A stretch of DNA of 64,000 bases from Vombatus ursinus (Eukaryota; Chordata; Mammalia; Diprotodontia; Vombatidae): NCBI RefSeq assembly GCF_900497805.2, contig NW_020946557.1, forward strand, positions 9,546,487-9,610,486, given 5' to 3'. The notes beneath the pieces were generated by a model. That model had not been told where the DNA came from. It saw only the letters and a program-made list of their open reading frames with translations, and searched no databases. Made by a program: the position numbers and the translations under genes. Below are positions 39,040 through 49,905 of the stretch, piece after piece. Position 1 is the first letter of the stretch. Every line of letters starts with the position of its first letter.

Positions 39040-39880
39040 ATCTCTATCTAGACGTCTCATCTCATGCTCAATATGTTCAAAACAGAACATAACTTTCCCA
39101 ACTCCAAACTCATTCTTCTTCCAAACTTCCCTATTGATTTTATAATGTTTTTATAGATATCTTTTTAAAAAAATCATATAGATTTCTATCTTTATCCCTC
39201 TCTTTCCTTCCCACACAGCCATCCAAAAATTCCCCATTTCTTGAGGCTAACACTGTACTTTCAGTGGCCCAGGTTTGCAAATTTAGGGCCATCTGCAACT
39301 CTTCCTTCTCCCTCATCCCCCCACATTCAATCAATTGTAAAGACTCTTTGAAAGTACCTTTACAACATCTCTTCCTTTCAACCTCTTCTTTCTACTCACA
39401 TGACCATTACTCTTATTCAGGTCCTCATCAAATCATCACCTGGCCTACTAAAATAACCTCCAGATTGGTCTTCATGCTGCCAGTCTTTGTCCTTTCCAAT
39501 CCATCTTCCATAAAGCTGTCAAAATAATTTTCCTAGTACACAATTCTAACTCCCTCTCTCTCCTTCTCTAAAATCTCTAGTAGTTGTTTACTCCCTCTAG
39601 GATAAAATGAAAATCCTTACTCTGGCATTTGAAATCCTTTGCTATCTAGTTCCAACCCATTTTTTCTAGCCTTATTTTTTATTACTTGCCCTGTTACTCA
39701 CTCTACAGCCCAGACAAAATGACTTACTTACTATTCCTCAAACTCAACACCATCTCCTACCTGTGTTTTGCACAAATTGTCCTCCAGGCCTGGGATATCA
39801 TCCTTCCTCACCTCTTCCTTTTAAAGACTCTCTGGCTTCCTTCAAGTCCAACTCAGATGCCACTCTGTACACTCAAGTTG
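39040..39880 (+). mobile_element. L2 3' region
   Basis: CCTCCAGATTGGTCTTCATG, CATCTTCCATAAAGCTGTCA, AAAATAATTTTCCTAGTACA, CTCCCTCTAGGATAAAATGA, CCTTTGCTATCTAGTTCCAA, CCTCCAGGCCTGGGATATCA and TGGCTTCCTTCAAGTCCAAC follow the L2 region between the RT end and the 3' UTR. The extreme 3' end is missing. Open frames inside it are chance remnants. Confidence 0.8.
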
Positions 39881-40070
39881 TTAATGACCATGAACTTGTA
39901 GGATTTGGACTCAGGGTGCTCGGTTTACTATGCCATGCTGCCTCCCCAAATTATAGTTAATCAGCAGGATAACTCTGGTCAAGGTTTTATTGGCAAACCA
40001 GGAAGGGGTTATCTGTTAAACCTCTAAGTCTATGGATGCTCTCATTTCCTACTTCGCTTAACTCTTCTTA

Positions 40071-40308
40071 CTCTAAGGAAGGGGTCTTAATCTTTTCTTG
40101 TGTCATAAACCCTTTCACAGTCTGCTGAAACCTATAGAACTCTTCCCAGAATAATGTTTTTGACTGAATAAAAGACAAGATTACAAAGGAAGCCAAATGT
40201 TAGAAAATTAAGAGATGTAATTTTTTTCTCATGCAAATTCATGGATCCCCTGAGATCTATCCATGGTGGAGTTTTGTGGATCCCAGGTTAAGAAGCCTTG
40301 CTCCAAGG
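40071..40308. mobile_element. hAT-type non-autonomous DNA transposon with 8-base target duplication
   Basis: Element body at 40079-40300 (222 bases). The left end AAGGGGTCTTAATC and the right end GGTTAAGAAGCCTTG are imperfect inverted repeats, matching a CAGGGGTTCTTAAC-type terminus. It is flanked by CTCTAAGG (40071-40078) and CTCCAAGG (40301-40308), an 8-base duplication with one mismatch, as expected for hAT. It is too short to encode a transposase. An internal copy of the same family lies at 27860-27997. Confidence 0.75.
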
Positions 40309-40499
40309 GGTTTGCCAGTGTTATTCAAGGGAAGCAGAAGTCCAAAATCTTTGGAAAATTCTTGTTCTTCCCAAAGAAATGAAAAATGGCTTCTTCTCAC
40401 AAGAAATTGAGGGCTGATTAACCAAAAATATCATGTTGGTAAATGCTAATTAAGTAATTACTATTTAATCCCAAAATGTACCTCTGCTTTATGGAAATC

Positions 40500-40800
40500 A
40501 AAAGAATCACAGAATCTCAGAGTTAGAAGGGATCTTGGTGGCCACCTAGGCTAAGCCCATACCCAAAAGGAATCCTGACTACAATCCTGACAAATGCCCA
40601 GAGCTGAGAGGTGGAGTAGTTTTTTCATGGAACAGCCAGGAGGCCACTGTTACTGGATCAAAGAATACATGGTGGGGGGAGGGGTAAGGTATAAGACAAA
40701 GCTTGAAAATGTAATGGGGTTGGGGAATAGTTTATGAAGGCCTTTGAATGCTAAAAAGAGGATTTTGTATTTGATCCTGGAGATGACAGCAGCCTTCTCT
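40500..40800 (-). mobile_element. L3/L2-type relic, antisense
   Basis: AATCACAGAATCTCAGAGTT opens an L3/CR1-like end. From about 40590, AATGCCCAGAGCTGAGAGGT, GCCAGGAGGCCACTGTTACT, TATGAAGGCCTTTGAATGCT and GAGGATTTTGTATTTGATCC match the L2 antisense interior. There are possibly two adjoining relics. It ends about 160 bases before the exon A donor. Confidence 0.65.
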
Positions 40801-40830
40801 TGAATAGATTAGACATCCCTGGTTTCTTTA

Positions 40831-41118
<288 letters not shown>

Positions 41119-42170
41119 TTAGGAACCACTAATTCCAGTATTCAAGGTTCTAGTAAAGCTAAAAGAGGTTGAATTAATTTATTCAATTATCTGTAAATGT
41201 GCAAATACACAAATATTTTGAATATGCTTTAACATAATTATTAGCAGGTAAAGGATGCAGGATGACATTTTCTTTACTTGTCATCCACAAGTCACAACAG
41301 AGCTTAATCTCCTTTCTCAAAGCGAAAACATAGCCAGTGGGGCTAATAAAATCAGTTGTCTAATCCGCATTGTTAGTGAGCCAGCAACTCATTTAGAAGG
41401 TGCAGGTGGTTCTTCTCTTATGATGTGATGTCTAAAACCAAGTAGAGTTTTTAAAAATTTTAATTAAATTTAGGTTGTTTTTGGCCCAAACATCAAGTGG
41501 AACTTTAGAGACAAGATTGAAAAAGAACTTTGTGGTTGGCTAAATTTCAAAGCTCTATAATTTGACATGAGCTCTATTACCACAAGAAAAGGTCCTCATC
41601 AGATCAATGTGCATTCTCAAATACTAATTTCTTGTGTTGTTTTGTTTTCAATATTAGGTCCCCTCCCCCCCACTTCTTACCAACCATTCTGCTTCTCGTA
41701 GTACCTCAGTTCCTGGGTGATTGAATCTATTCATAATAATCCAGATAATGTCACCCACATGACTTCCTAGTCTTGTGTGCAAATATGTATATGTGTGTAT
41801 AAATATATACAAAATTTGAGGCAAAAGCTTTTTGAAGTCAAAAGCTAAGGAATAAAAAACACCGATGATTTATGTTACTCATGTTTTACTCCCCAAACAG
41901 GAATTAAAGGGACATATAAAAAAAAAAAAGCAAGTGACTTTTTGTTTTATACTAATCTAGAGACATTGTCAAAATCTTTGAGAATTTGAGGGTAACTATA
42001 TGCCTAACTGCTACAGATAAAGAATGGATCTCCAAATTCTAGGCTAAATATATACATCTGAATGAATTTCAACAGGATTATGTATAATCCTTTTGAATGA
42101 TTATAAAACAATTGTGTTGGGCATTTATTTTAAGGTTTACTTTTTAAAATACAGCTATCAAAATGTTTGG

Positions 42171-42430
42171 GCAGCTAGGTGACACAGTGGATAGAGTGCC
42201 AGGCCTGGAGCTGGGAAGACTCATCTTCCTGAGTTCAAACCCAGCCTTATACACTTACTAACTATGTGACCCTGGGCAAGTTACTTAACTGTCTGATTTA
42301 GTTTCCTAGTTTGTAAAATGAGCTGGAGAAGGAAATAGCAAACCTCTCCAGTATCTCTGCCAAGAAAACCCCAAATGGAATCATGAAGAGTGGGACATAA
42401 CTGAAAATAACTGAACAATAACAAAAAATT
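42171..42430 (+). mobile_element. Long-form marsupial SINE
   Basis: GGCAGCTAGGTGACACAGTG, GAGTTCAAACCCAGCC, GACCCTGGGCAAGTTACTTA, TGAGCTGGAGAAGGAAATAG, GCCAAGAAAACCCCAAATGG, GAAGAGTGGGACATAACTGA tail and ACTGAACAATAACA end. Confidence 0.94.
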
Positions 42431-42654
42431 AAAAGTTCACAATTATATTAACATAGCACAATTGTTTATGAAAAGTTATTAAGAATAGCTTTATAATGAG
42501 ACAGCATGATATAAAAATGAGTGTAAACAGATAAAAGTTAATAACCATCAATTTACTTATCTAGAAGATAATTAGACTTTTTAAAAATCTGCCTGTTTGG
42601 GGGTTTGTTTTTGATGCTATTAACTTTTTTCCCATTTCACTGTTTGTTACCATA

Positions 42655-42745
42655 TTCTACTGGGCCTCAGTTTGCATATCTCTAAAACTAGGGAACAGAA
42701 TGAGATAACTTCAAAGGTTCCTACTGGCTTTCAATCCTATGTTCC
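42655..42745 (+). repeat. MIR3/THER1-like 3' fragment
   Basis: TACTGGGCCTCAGTTTGCAT, AATGAGATAACTTCAAAGGT and TCCTACTGGCTTTCAATCCT. Confidence 0.6.
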
Positions 42746-43038
42746 TAGAGAAAGATTCTATTCAAGAAATGTGGTTTTTACTTTATTTGTAACTTGTATT
42801 TTAAGCATTCATTCAAACAACCTGCTACCTATGTTTGTCTCCTATAACAGTGAATGAGTAAGAAAGTTGATTGATTTCTGGTCATTTAAGACTAGTTATT
42901 TCTGTCCCTGTATCAATGATAAGTGAAGCTAGTCTTTATTTAGTTTTTATCTACATATACATAGCTCTCATCTCTTTACTGCTCATTTCTGTTAAACATC
43001 CGTCCAAATAATCTTTCCTTCTACATTAGGCTAAAATC

Positions 43039-43236
43039 ACAAATATCTGTCTGCCTAGGAGAAAGTAATTCAATAATTCCTCACCCCCTCATCCTCCAAA
43101 CAGATCTAAATGCAAATCAAACAAAAAGTAAAGAAAATCAAATATCTATCTGCCTAGGAGAAAGTAATTCAATATTTTGCCCCCCCCAACAAGATCCAAA
43201 TATAAGTCAAGCAAAAAGTAACGAAGAAAAAAGGGA
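43039..43236. repeat. Tandem duplication, period about 99 bases
   Basis: AAATATCTGTCTGCCTAGGA at 43041 recurs as AAATATCTATCTGCCTAGGA at 43140. Both are followed by GAAAGTAATTCAAT and, later in each unit, by a CAAAAAGTAAAGAAAA or CAAAAAGTAACGAAGAAAA stretch. Two units only; the middle of the unit has a variable C-run. Confidence 0.85.
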
Positions 43237-43789
43237 CAGAATTCTATATATTATATTTTAATTTATTTTAGGTTCACTCCTTAATTTTAATTAGGTCCTG
43301 GGAACATGGGTCAATTCTTATTATCATGACTGACTCACACAATAGAAGAATCTAAATGTGAACTTGAAAATTGTATTGACATATGGCAAATGTCACAATA
43401 TAATTAAGCAAAGGGGATTATAAAAAGTCATTTGTTGATAATACTCATTATTTCTTATTTACTTTTACTTTCCCTTCTTTTACACCAAGCAGACTGCAGC
43501 CCAGCAGGAAACCCTTTCTAACCAAAATACTTAAATTTCCCCAACGCTGAGAAGCTATTAGATCAAATTCAGGAAGTTTTATAGGAACAAATTTCAGCTT
43601 GGAAGCTCATGTTACATTTAGTAAAGGGGTGAAGTGTTCTAAGCAAGGAGGCAGGATACTTAAGCAGCACAACTTTGATACTTTATGAATCTGTGTTTCT
43701 CAGTGTGATTTTACAAATTTACTTGAAGTACAGAGAAACCCTAAATCATATAGAACCACATAGGGGATAAGGACAGTGATTGGTATAGA

Positions 43790-43965
43790 GAGTTCTCTAA
43801 TGTAGGCTGGCACCTTCTCTGCCAATTGGTATCTTTGAGAGTTGCTCAGAGGCCTGAGATGTTAATGACTTGTCCAGGGTCACAAAGCATGCCTCAGGTG
43901 GGCCCTGAACCCAAGTCTTCCTAGCTTTGAGGCTGGCTCTCTATCCACTGTCATGCGGCATACTC
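43790..43965 (-). repeat. MIR relic
   Basis: GACTTGTCCAGGGTCACAAA, CCCTGAACCCAAGTCTTCCT and GGCTCTCTATCCACTGTCAT are the MIR tRNA-like head in reverse. Confidence 0.75.
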
Positions 43966-44094
43966 ATATTAAAGTGTAACTAACAAAACATATACTAAAG
44001 CCCAACATAAATGATTTTTATATTATTCAGGGCATTGGTTCTTCTCCAATATTCTGAATATTCAATTTTTATAAATCACTTAATTCTGCTAAAA

Positions 44095-44210
44095 GGTATA
44101 ATGGGTAGAGCCAGCTTCAGATTCAGCAGACCTGGATTCAAATCCTGCTTCTAATATTCTAGCAATCTGATCCTGTGCAAGTCACAACTTCTCAATGTCC
44201 CAGACAATTA
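44095..44210 (+). repeat. MIR head fragment
   Basis: TATAATGGGTAGAGCCAGCT, CTGGATTCAAATCCTGCTTC and ATCCTGTGCAAGTCACAACT. Confidence 0.65.
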
Positions 44211-44327
44211 AGTTCTCTAAATTGAATTAGGAGTTTCCCCACAAGGAGTTCCTAATATCAATGAAATTGTAAGTTTAGACCAAAACAAAAAAGAAACTCT
44301 AAAATAATAATTTCCATATAATTTCCA

Positions 44328-44329
<2 letters not shown>

Positions 44330-44359
<30 letters not shown>
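44330..44359. repeat. (GT)n microsatellite
   Basis: An uninterrupted GT run of about 15 units. Confidence 0.96.
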
Positions 44360-44362
<3 letters not shown>

Positions 44363-44428
44363 ACATGTATCTTGTTATTATATTTCTTTAGTCAGTCAAT
44401 AAAATTTTATTAAGTGCCTACTATGTGA

Positions 44429-44897
44429 TGTTAAAAATGATTTTCCTAGGTATCTTGTATCCTGGAGACTTAGAGCTCCTCCCTGCCAGCCTTCTGCTTC
44501 AAAGCTCTTCAGAAGGACATCTCTGATAATAAAATTGCATAGAATCTTCTTATCTTGGTCAAACTCCAACCCAGGCCTGAACTGATTTTATCTACTCAGG
44601 TTTGGACGGAGACAGACTTCCAAGAATGGGGGTGGCATTTCCTTTGATGGCCAGCAATATCTCTCTTTGTGGACTGAGTGATCTAAGGAACCCACCCATT
44701 TCCTAGTATGTTGACCAATCATGGTTGATTGGTACCCCTTTGGGAACAACTACTCTTTGAAGGGCATATAATGATGTACCCCAAAATCCCAAACCGAGCC
44801 AGTTTTAGACTGAAATTCCATGCAATGCATGTCAACCCACTTTGAGAAATTAAACTGTGGACACATGTACCCCAATTTCATTTGTCTCTTTCTTAGA
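44429..44897 (+). mobile_element. Possible solitary LTR, class unassigned
   Basis: An L2-like antisense end (TTATTAAGTGCCTACTATGT) stops abruptly at about 44428. The next roughly 470 bases have an LTR-like layout: a TGTTAAAAATG start, a TATA-like GGGCATATAATG near 44763, a polyadenylation-like AAATTAAACTG near 44848 and a pyrimidine-rich TTTGTCTCTTTCTTA end. No internal retroviral sequence is seen on either side. If it is an LTR, it is an isolated fossil. Edges and orientation are inferred from these signals only. Confidence 0.35.
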
Positions 44898-44952
44898 GCA
44901 GACTGTTTCAAATTGGGGTTCATGGTCCACAGTGGTTTCCTATTTTCTCCAG

Positions 44953-45206
44953 AAGGCAGCTAGGTGGTGCAGTGGATGGAGTGCCAGGCCTGGACTCAGG
45001 AAGACTCATCTTCTTCCCGAGTTCCAATGTGGCCTCAGACATTTGCTAGCTGTATGACCCTGGGCAAGTCACTTAACCCTGTCTGCCTCAGTTTCCTCAT
45101 CTGTAAAATGAGCTGGAGAAGGAAATGGCAAACCACTCCAGTATTTCTGCCAAGAAAACTCCAAATGGGGTCATGAAGAGTCAGACATGCCTGAGAAATA
45201 ACTGAA
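44953..45206 (+). mobile_element. Long-form marsupial SINE with perfect target-site duplication
   Basis: Full long form: GGCAGCTAGGTGGTGCAGTG, ACCCTGGGCAAGTCACTTAA, GTCTGCCTCAGTTTCCTCAT, GAGCTGGAGAAGGAAATGGC, GCCAAGAAAACTCCAAATGG and GAAGAGTCAGACATGCCTGA. It is bracketed by an identical CTATTTTCTCCAG at 44940-44952 and 45207-45219. Confidence 0.95.
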
Positions 45207-45224
45207 CTATTTTCTCCAGTAGCA

Positions 45225-45720
45225 AACACAAAATGCTCTGTTTGGCACTGAAAGCCCGTCATAATCTAGCCTCCTCCTACCTTTCCAGTTTTCTTACACT
45301 TTTACTTCCTGACACATACTCTTTGATCCAGTGACACTGGCTATCTAGCTGTCTTAAGAACAAGATACTCCCTTGTCTTTGCTCTGGGCATTCTCTCTGG
45401 CAATCCACCATGCCTGGAAGGAAGGCTCTCCATCCTCTTCTCCTGTTCTGACTACAGACCTCCCTGGCTTCCTTTAAGTCCCAATTAAAATTTCACTTTC
45501 TACCTGAAGCCTTACCCAATTATTAATTCTAGTTCCTATGCTATTAATTATTTCCTCTTTATCTTGTATATAGTTTGCTTTGTGTACATTTGTATGCATG
45601 TTGTTTCTCCCATTAGTTTGTAAGATCCCTGAGGGTAGGGGCTATCTTTTGCCTCTTTTTGTATTCCCAGTACTAATGTTTATTTGTCAGGTACCATACT
45701 AATAGCTCTCTCTTGGCTTA
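45225..45720 (+). mobile_element. L2 3' region
   Basis: CCGTCATAATCTAGCCTCCT, CCTACCTTTCCAGTTTTCTT, TCTGGCAATCCACCATGCCT, CCTGAAGCCTTACCCAATTA, TTTGTAAGATCCCTGAGGGT and TGTATTCCCAGTACTAATG. Confidence 0.85.
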
Positions 45721-46284
45721 TTTGAAACACAAGGAAAAGCAGGTTTTTTTTTTTCCCATTCCTTTTGAGAGATCTATGTATTAATGATATTTAAGATAAA
45801 CTTAATTAAGAGCATGATTCCAGGACACCTCTTTCTAACAACTAACAGCAACACCACTGAGGAGAGCAGAGTTTATAATGCATACTGTTATAATTATAAT
45901 TGTTGGGTTTATCATTACAGCCTTATTTTTTACACGTTGGTACAGTACAATCCAGCAGTTAGCTAAAAAGCAACATTCTTTTCAAACAACACAATTGCCC
46001 CACCACAAAAATGGAAGCAAACGGAAAGGGTAAGGAAGTACTTAAAGACAGTCTCCTTGGTCAGAGAAAGAGCCAATAATGGTGACTAAGTGTGCCCCAC
46101 TGGTCTAAGCCACATGAGCATTTCTGTGTGTGGGTGTGCTAAAGCTATGAGGGGCTAGTGGACCCTAAGAGCAGGACTCATTACATGGCTATGGTTTTGA
46201 TTAGAAAGAAGCCAAGCAGGCTTCCCTTCTTCTTTTTATATTAGTATATTAGTGCTGAGATTCATCCCTGGCTTTCCTGCAGTT

Positions 46285-46375
46285 GGCACCAAGGGAAGCC
46301 TTTGTCATGTGTAAAATGAGGGTGATTGGTCTAGATAATCTTCGAGGTCTTCTTTCAGCTCTGAAATACAAAAGT
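46285..46375 (+). repeat. MIR3/THER1-like 3' fragment
   Basis: TGTAAAATGAGGGTGATTGG, TCTAGATAATCTTCGAGGTC and TTCTTTCAGCTCTGAAAT. Confidence 0.65.
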
Positions 46376-46504
46376 TCTAACCATATCCATGTATGTGGGG
46401 GAAAAAAACCCACCAGGTCTACAAATTCTGCCTTTCTCTATTCTCTGGAATTCTATGTAGGAAGATTATGGACACTGAACTGATGTTCTGGGATAAAGAG
46501 AAAT

Positions 46505-46760
46505 TGCTATTGTTCAGTCGTTTCAGTTATGTCTGGCTCTTCATGACCCCATTTGGGGTTTTCTTGGCAAAGATACTATAGTAGTTTGCCATTTCCTTCT
46601 CCAGCTCCTTTAACAGATGAGGAAACTGAGGCAAACAAGGTTAAGTGACTTGCCTAGGGTCACACAGCTATAGTAAGTGTCTGAGGCCAGATTGCAACTC
46701 AGGAAGATGTTCCTGATTTCAGGCCCGGTATTGTATCCACTGTACCAACTAGCTGCCCAT
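46505..46760 (-). mobile_element. Long-form marsupial SINE, the only minus-strand copy
   Basis: Reverse complement of the long form: TTCAGTCGTTTCAGTTATGT, GGCTCTTCATGACCCCATTT, CTTGGCAAAGATACTATAGT, GACTTGCCTAGGGTCACACA and a CCAACTAGCTGCCC end. Diverged AGAAATT-containing flanks (about 46498 and 46764) may be its target duplication. It is sense relative to MAN1A1. Confidence 0.92.
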
Positions 46761-47144
46761 AAATAGAAATTAGCTACAGAGGAATGCTCTGTTCCCTTGG
46801 GCTGGGGTTCCTTGGGGTCTTGCCATATCCAAGGCAAGGCACTATTATTATATGGAATTTTAAGGTAAAAATGAATTTTTTTTTTAAAGGGAACTTTTAG
46901 AGTTACCTAACTACAGGTTTTTGTTTATTGCTTTTATCTGTTCTGAAAGATCAACATTTGATATAGGCAGTTGCAATATATCTAGGATACCTTTATCTTA
47001 AAGTATAGTTTTATTTTACTGGACATCTTACAAACAGCATGCTTTTGGAAAATATTTTTACAAAAGAACAATGCTTTTAAGTGAAGCCCATTTACACATT
47101 ACTCCCTCTCGCATGCTTTATAAACAAACTTGTTAACTAGTGGT

Positions 47145-47585
47145 TCCTAAGGCATTGCTCTTTGGCCTCCAATCCTTGGCATAGGCTGTCCCTCCCACCT
47201 GGAATGCTTTTCTTCCTGACCTTGGCCTAGTTCCTTTATTGCCTCAGCTGACACCCTTCCTCCTTAGTAGAGGCCTTCCCTGATCTCCCCAGTTGTGAAT
47301 ACTTCCCTTTTCAATTCTCAGATTCCTTTGTAATTTATTTTGTAGGTATTTTGTTTTAAACTTAGTTCAACTCTTTTGTTTTACAGATTCAATTTGAACT
47401 CAGGTTTTCTGATTCCAAATCTAGCACTCCTTCTATTATATAATCTCTCATGTTGCTGTTCCATGTCACCCTATAATAAGATGTAAGTTCCTTGTGTGTT
47501 TGGTATTTATTTATCTTTGTATCCCCAGTGCTTATCATGATGTTTGGCCCAAAGTAGGGTCTTAATAAATGATTCTTGAATTTTC
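47145..47585 (+). mobile_element. L2 3' region with nested MIR piece
   Basis: CCTCCCACCTGGAATGCTTT, GAGGCCTTCCCTGATCTCCC, AAGATGTAAGTTCCTTGTGT and TTTGTATCCCCAGTGCTTAT. Between 47380 and 47465 a MIR-like TTTGAACTCAGGTTTTCTGA interrupts the L2. Confidence 0.8.
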
Positions 47586-47639
47586 ATGAATACACATTAA
47601 TATTATAACCAATAATATAAAATAAGTACTTAGGTTAGT

Positions 47640-47790
47640 ATATTACTTTTCATATACATGATCTCATTTGACCATAGCATCGACCCTGGGAGATACAGTA
47701 GATAGTATGTTATTTCCCCCGTTTTGAAGGTGACCAAATTAAGTCAAGGTGACATGTCCAAAGTCAGATATAGACTAAGTAGAACTAGAA
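47640..47790 (-). repeat. MIR relic
   Basis: CATGATCTCATTTGACCATA, CCCTGGGAGATACAGTAG and GACATGTCCAAAGTCAGATA follow MIR in reverse. Confidence 0.65.
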
Positions 47791-47794
47791 CTAG

Positions 47795-47920
47795 ATAGAG
47801 TTGGGCTTGAATTTCAGCTCTGTCACTAGACACTTTATATCTCTGGGTTTTCTCATCTGTAAAGTGAACATGTTGACCTAGATGATCTCTATAAGATTAT
47901 TTATAATTCCCTATTTCTGT
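47795..47920 (+). repeat. MIR3/THER1-like relic
   Basis: GGCTTGAATTTCAGCTCTGT, CTGGGTTTTCTCATCTGTAA and TGACCTAGATGATCTCTATA. Confidence 0.7.
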
Positions 47921-47921
47921 T

Positions 47922-48180
47922 TAAGGGTAATTAGCTGGTGAAGTGAATAGAATGCTGGGCCTGGTCAGGAAGACTTATCTTCCCAAATTCCAATCTGGCC
48001 TCAGAAACTTAGTAGCTGTGGGACCCTGGGCAAGTCACTTACCCCCATTTGCCTCATTTTCCTCATCTGTAAAATGAGCTGGAGAAGGGAATGGCAGACC
48101 ATTCCAGTATCTTTGCCAACAAAACCCCAAATGGGGTCAAAAAGAGTTGGGCATGACTGAAGCGACTAAATAAACAAGTT
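47922..48180 (+). mobile_element. Long-form marsupial SINE, more diverged copy
   Basis: GGTAATTAGCTGGTGAAGTG, GGGACCCTGGGCAAGTCACT, TGAGCTGGAGAAGGGAATGG, TTTGCCAACAAAACCCCAAA, AAAGAGTTGGGCATGACTGA and GCGACTAAATAAACAAG. The GACTGAAGCGACTAAA end most clearly shows the BovB-like tail. Confidence 0.92.
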
Positions 48181-48935
48181 ACGCCAATCAGTTGCTAAAT
48201 TTTGTCATTTCTACCTCTACAACGTTTCTCACATTGGACCCTGCTCCCTACTCACTCAGCTACCACCTTCAGGCCCTCATTACCTTTCGCCTGAACTATT
48301 TCAACAACTTCATAATTGGTCTCCTTGCCTCAAGTCCTTCCCCATTTTGATCTATTCTCCACCCAGATGCCAAAACGATTTTCCTTAAACAAAGTTTTAA
48401 CCACGTCATTCCTCTATTCAATAAAGTTCAGAGGCTTCCTATTACATCTCGAGGATAAAATACAAATTCCCATTTGCCTTTTAAAGCCTCACCCCACATT
48501 TCTTCCTTTCCCACACTCTACAATCCAACCAGATTGGCCTTCTCATAGCTCCTCACCTACACCCCCTCTTCCATCTCTGTGCCTGTGCATTGACCATACC
48601 TCCCTCCTAAAATAATCTCCCTCTGCCTCTACTCTTCTAACTCACTTCTGCCTCACAGAATGCAGCTCTCTTCCTTCAAGATGTGGTTCAAACATGATCT
48701 TCCCCACGTGAAACTTTTCCTGATTTCCCCGACTGCTAGTGCGCACTCCCTTAAATAGCTTGCACTGATTTTGTATTGATTTATAAAAACGTACATATTG
48801 TTTCTTTTGCTAGAAAATAAGCTCCTTCTGAGGAGGGGTTGTATACTTTTTTGTATTTGTATCCCCAAAGCCTAGTACAGTATCTGGCACATAGGAGGTA
48901 CCTCTTAAATACTTGTGGATTAATTCATGAGTTCC
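48181..48935 (+). mobile_element. L2 3' region, most complete plus-strand copy
   Basis: CTACCACCTTCAGGCCCTCA, TTGGTCTCCTTGCCTCAAGT, GAGGATAAAATACAAATTCC, CTTCAAGATGTGGTTCAAAC, AATAAGCTCCTTCTGAGGAG, GTATCCCCAAAGCCTAGTAC and TATCTGGCACATAGGAGGTA. It starts immediately after the SINE at 48180. The 48316-48615 open frame is a broken remnant of L2 sequence and not a gene. Confidence 0.88.
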
Positions 48936-48969
48936 TATAAATCCTACACATAGGAATAGCCTGTGTATA

Positions 48970-49110
48970 ATGTTGCAAGTTCCAGAGATAAGAAAACTGA
49001 AGCCCAAAGACACTAAATATCTCATACAAGGCCTTACAGGTAGTATTAGCATCACTAGGATTTGAATCCAGGTCTTCTGACTCAAAATGCAGGACTAACC
49101 CATGCAACCT
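48970..49110 (-). repeat. MIR relic
   Basis: CCAGAGATAAGAAAACTGAA, TAGGATTTGAATCCAGGTCT and CTGACTCAAAATGCAGG. Confidence 0.75.
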
Positions 49111-49779
49111 CTCCAAGATTTGTGTTGCAAGATCAAATTCTAACAATATGAGGTATTCATAGGAAGATTCTATTAAATATTGTCATACGGCATACATTTT
49201 ACCTCAAATGAGGTCAGTGTGGGGATATTTCCATAAACAGCAATACACATCATCTAGGCAGCTGTCAAGGGTTTTGCTTAAAGAATCTGGAAAAGAACTG
49301 AAAACTTTCTTGTCACTTTATATTCATCCACCTACTCTCCAGTGCTGCCATTTTTCACTGAAGGATTTTGTGGGTTTTTTTAAAATCATAAATGTTTTCT
49401 ATATTTCTTTGGTTTTAAGTATCAGCAAACTGAGGGTAATGACTGGTTGGTACTGACAACACATATAATGAAATAAAAATAACTTGCTGTCAGATTTTGA
49501 CACTCACAAAAAGATACTGTCTTAAAAAAAAGTGAGCTGGTGAGTATTTTACTAACAGCATGCATACCACTTTGTCTCCTTAATTACAGCATCCATTGCT
49601 TATCTGTATAATTAGCAATGTGAAAACTTGGCTTGGGGATAAGGGGGCAGGAATGTTGTCTGGACTCCTAAGAATGGAACTGGAATTAAGAGCTGTGGGT
49701 AGAAATTAGAGGCAGAGAGATTTTGGCTTAATGTTAACAAAAATATCCTAACAGTTAAGAGGTGTCTGAAAATACTTGA

Positions 49780-49905
49780 ACAACAGGAGTCATTCAAGCT
49801 GATGTTGGATGACCACCAGCTTGGGACCTGTAGACTAGATTCACTTCAGACAAGGATAAGATTAGATGATCTTTAAGGCCTCTTCTGACATCAAAAATCA
49901 TTGTA
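49780..49905 (+). repeat. L3/MIR3-type 3' fragment
   Basis: GATGTTGGATGACCACCAGC, TTAGATGATCTTTAAGGCCT and CTTCTGACATC. Confidence 0.6.

Noticed and set aside
39264-39960. Cluster of overlapping open frames
   Set aside because: All lie in one L2 relic; none continues through it.
48316-48615. 99-codon proline-rich open frame
   Set aside because: L2 sequence between the RT and the 3' UTR; no intact domain.
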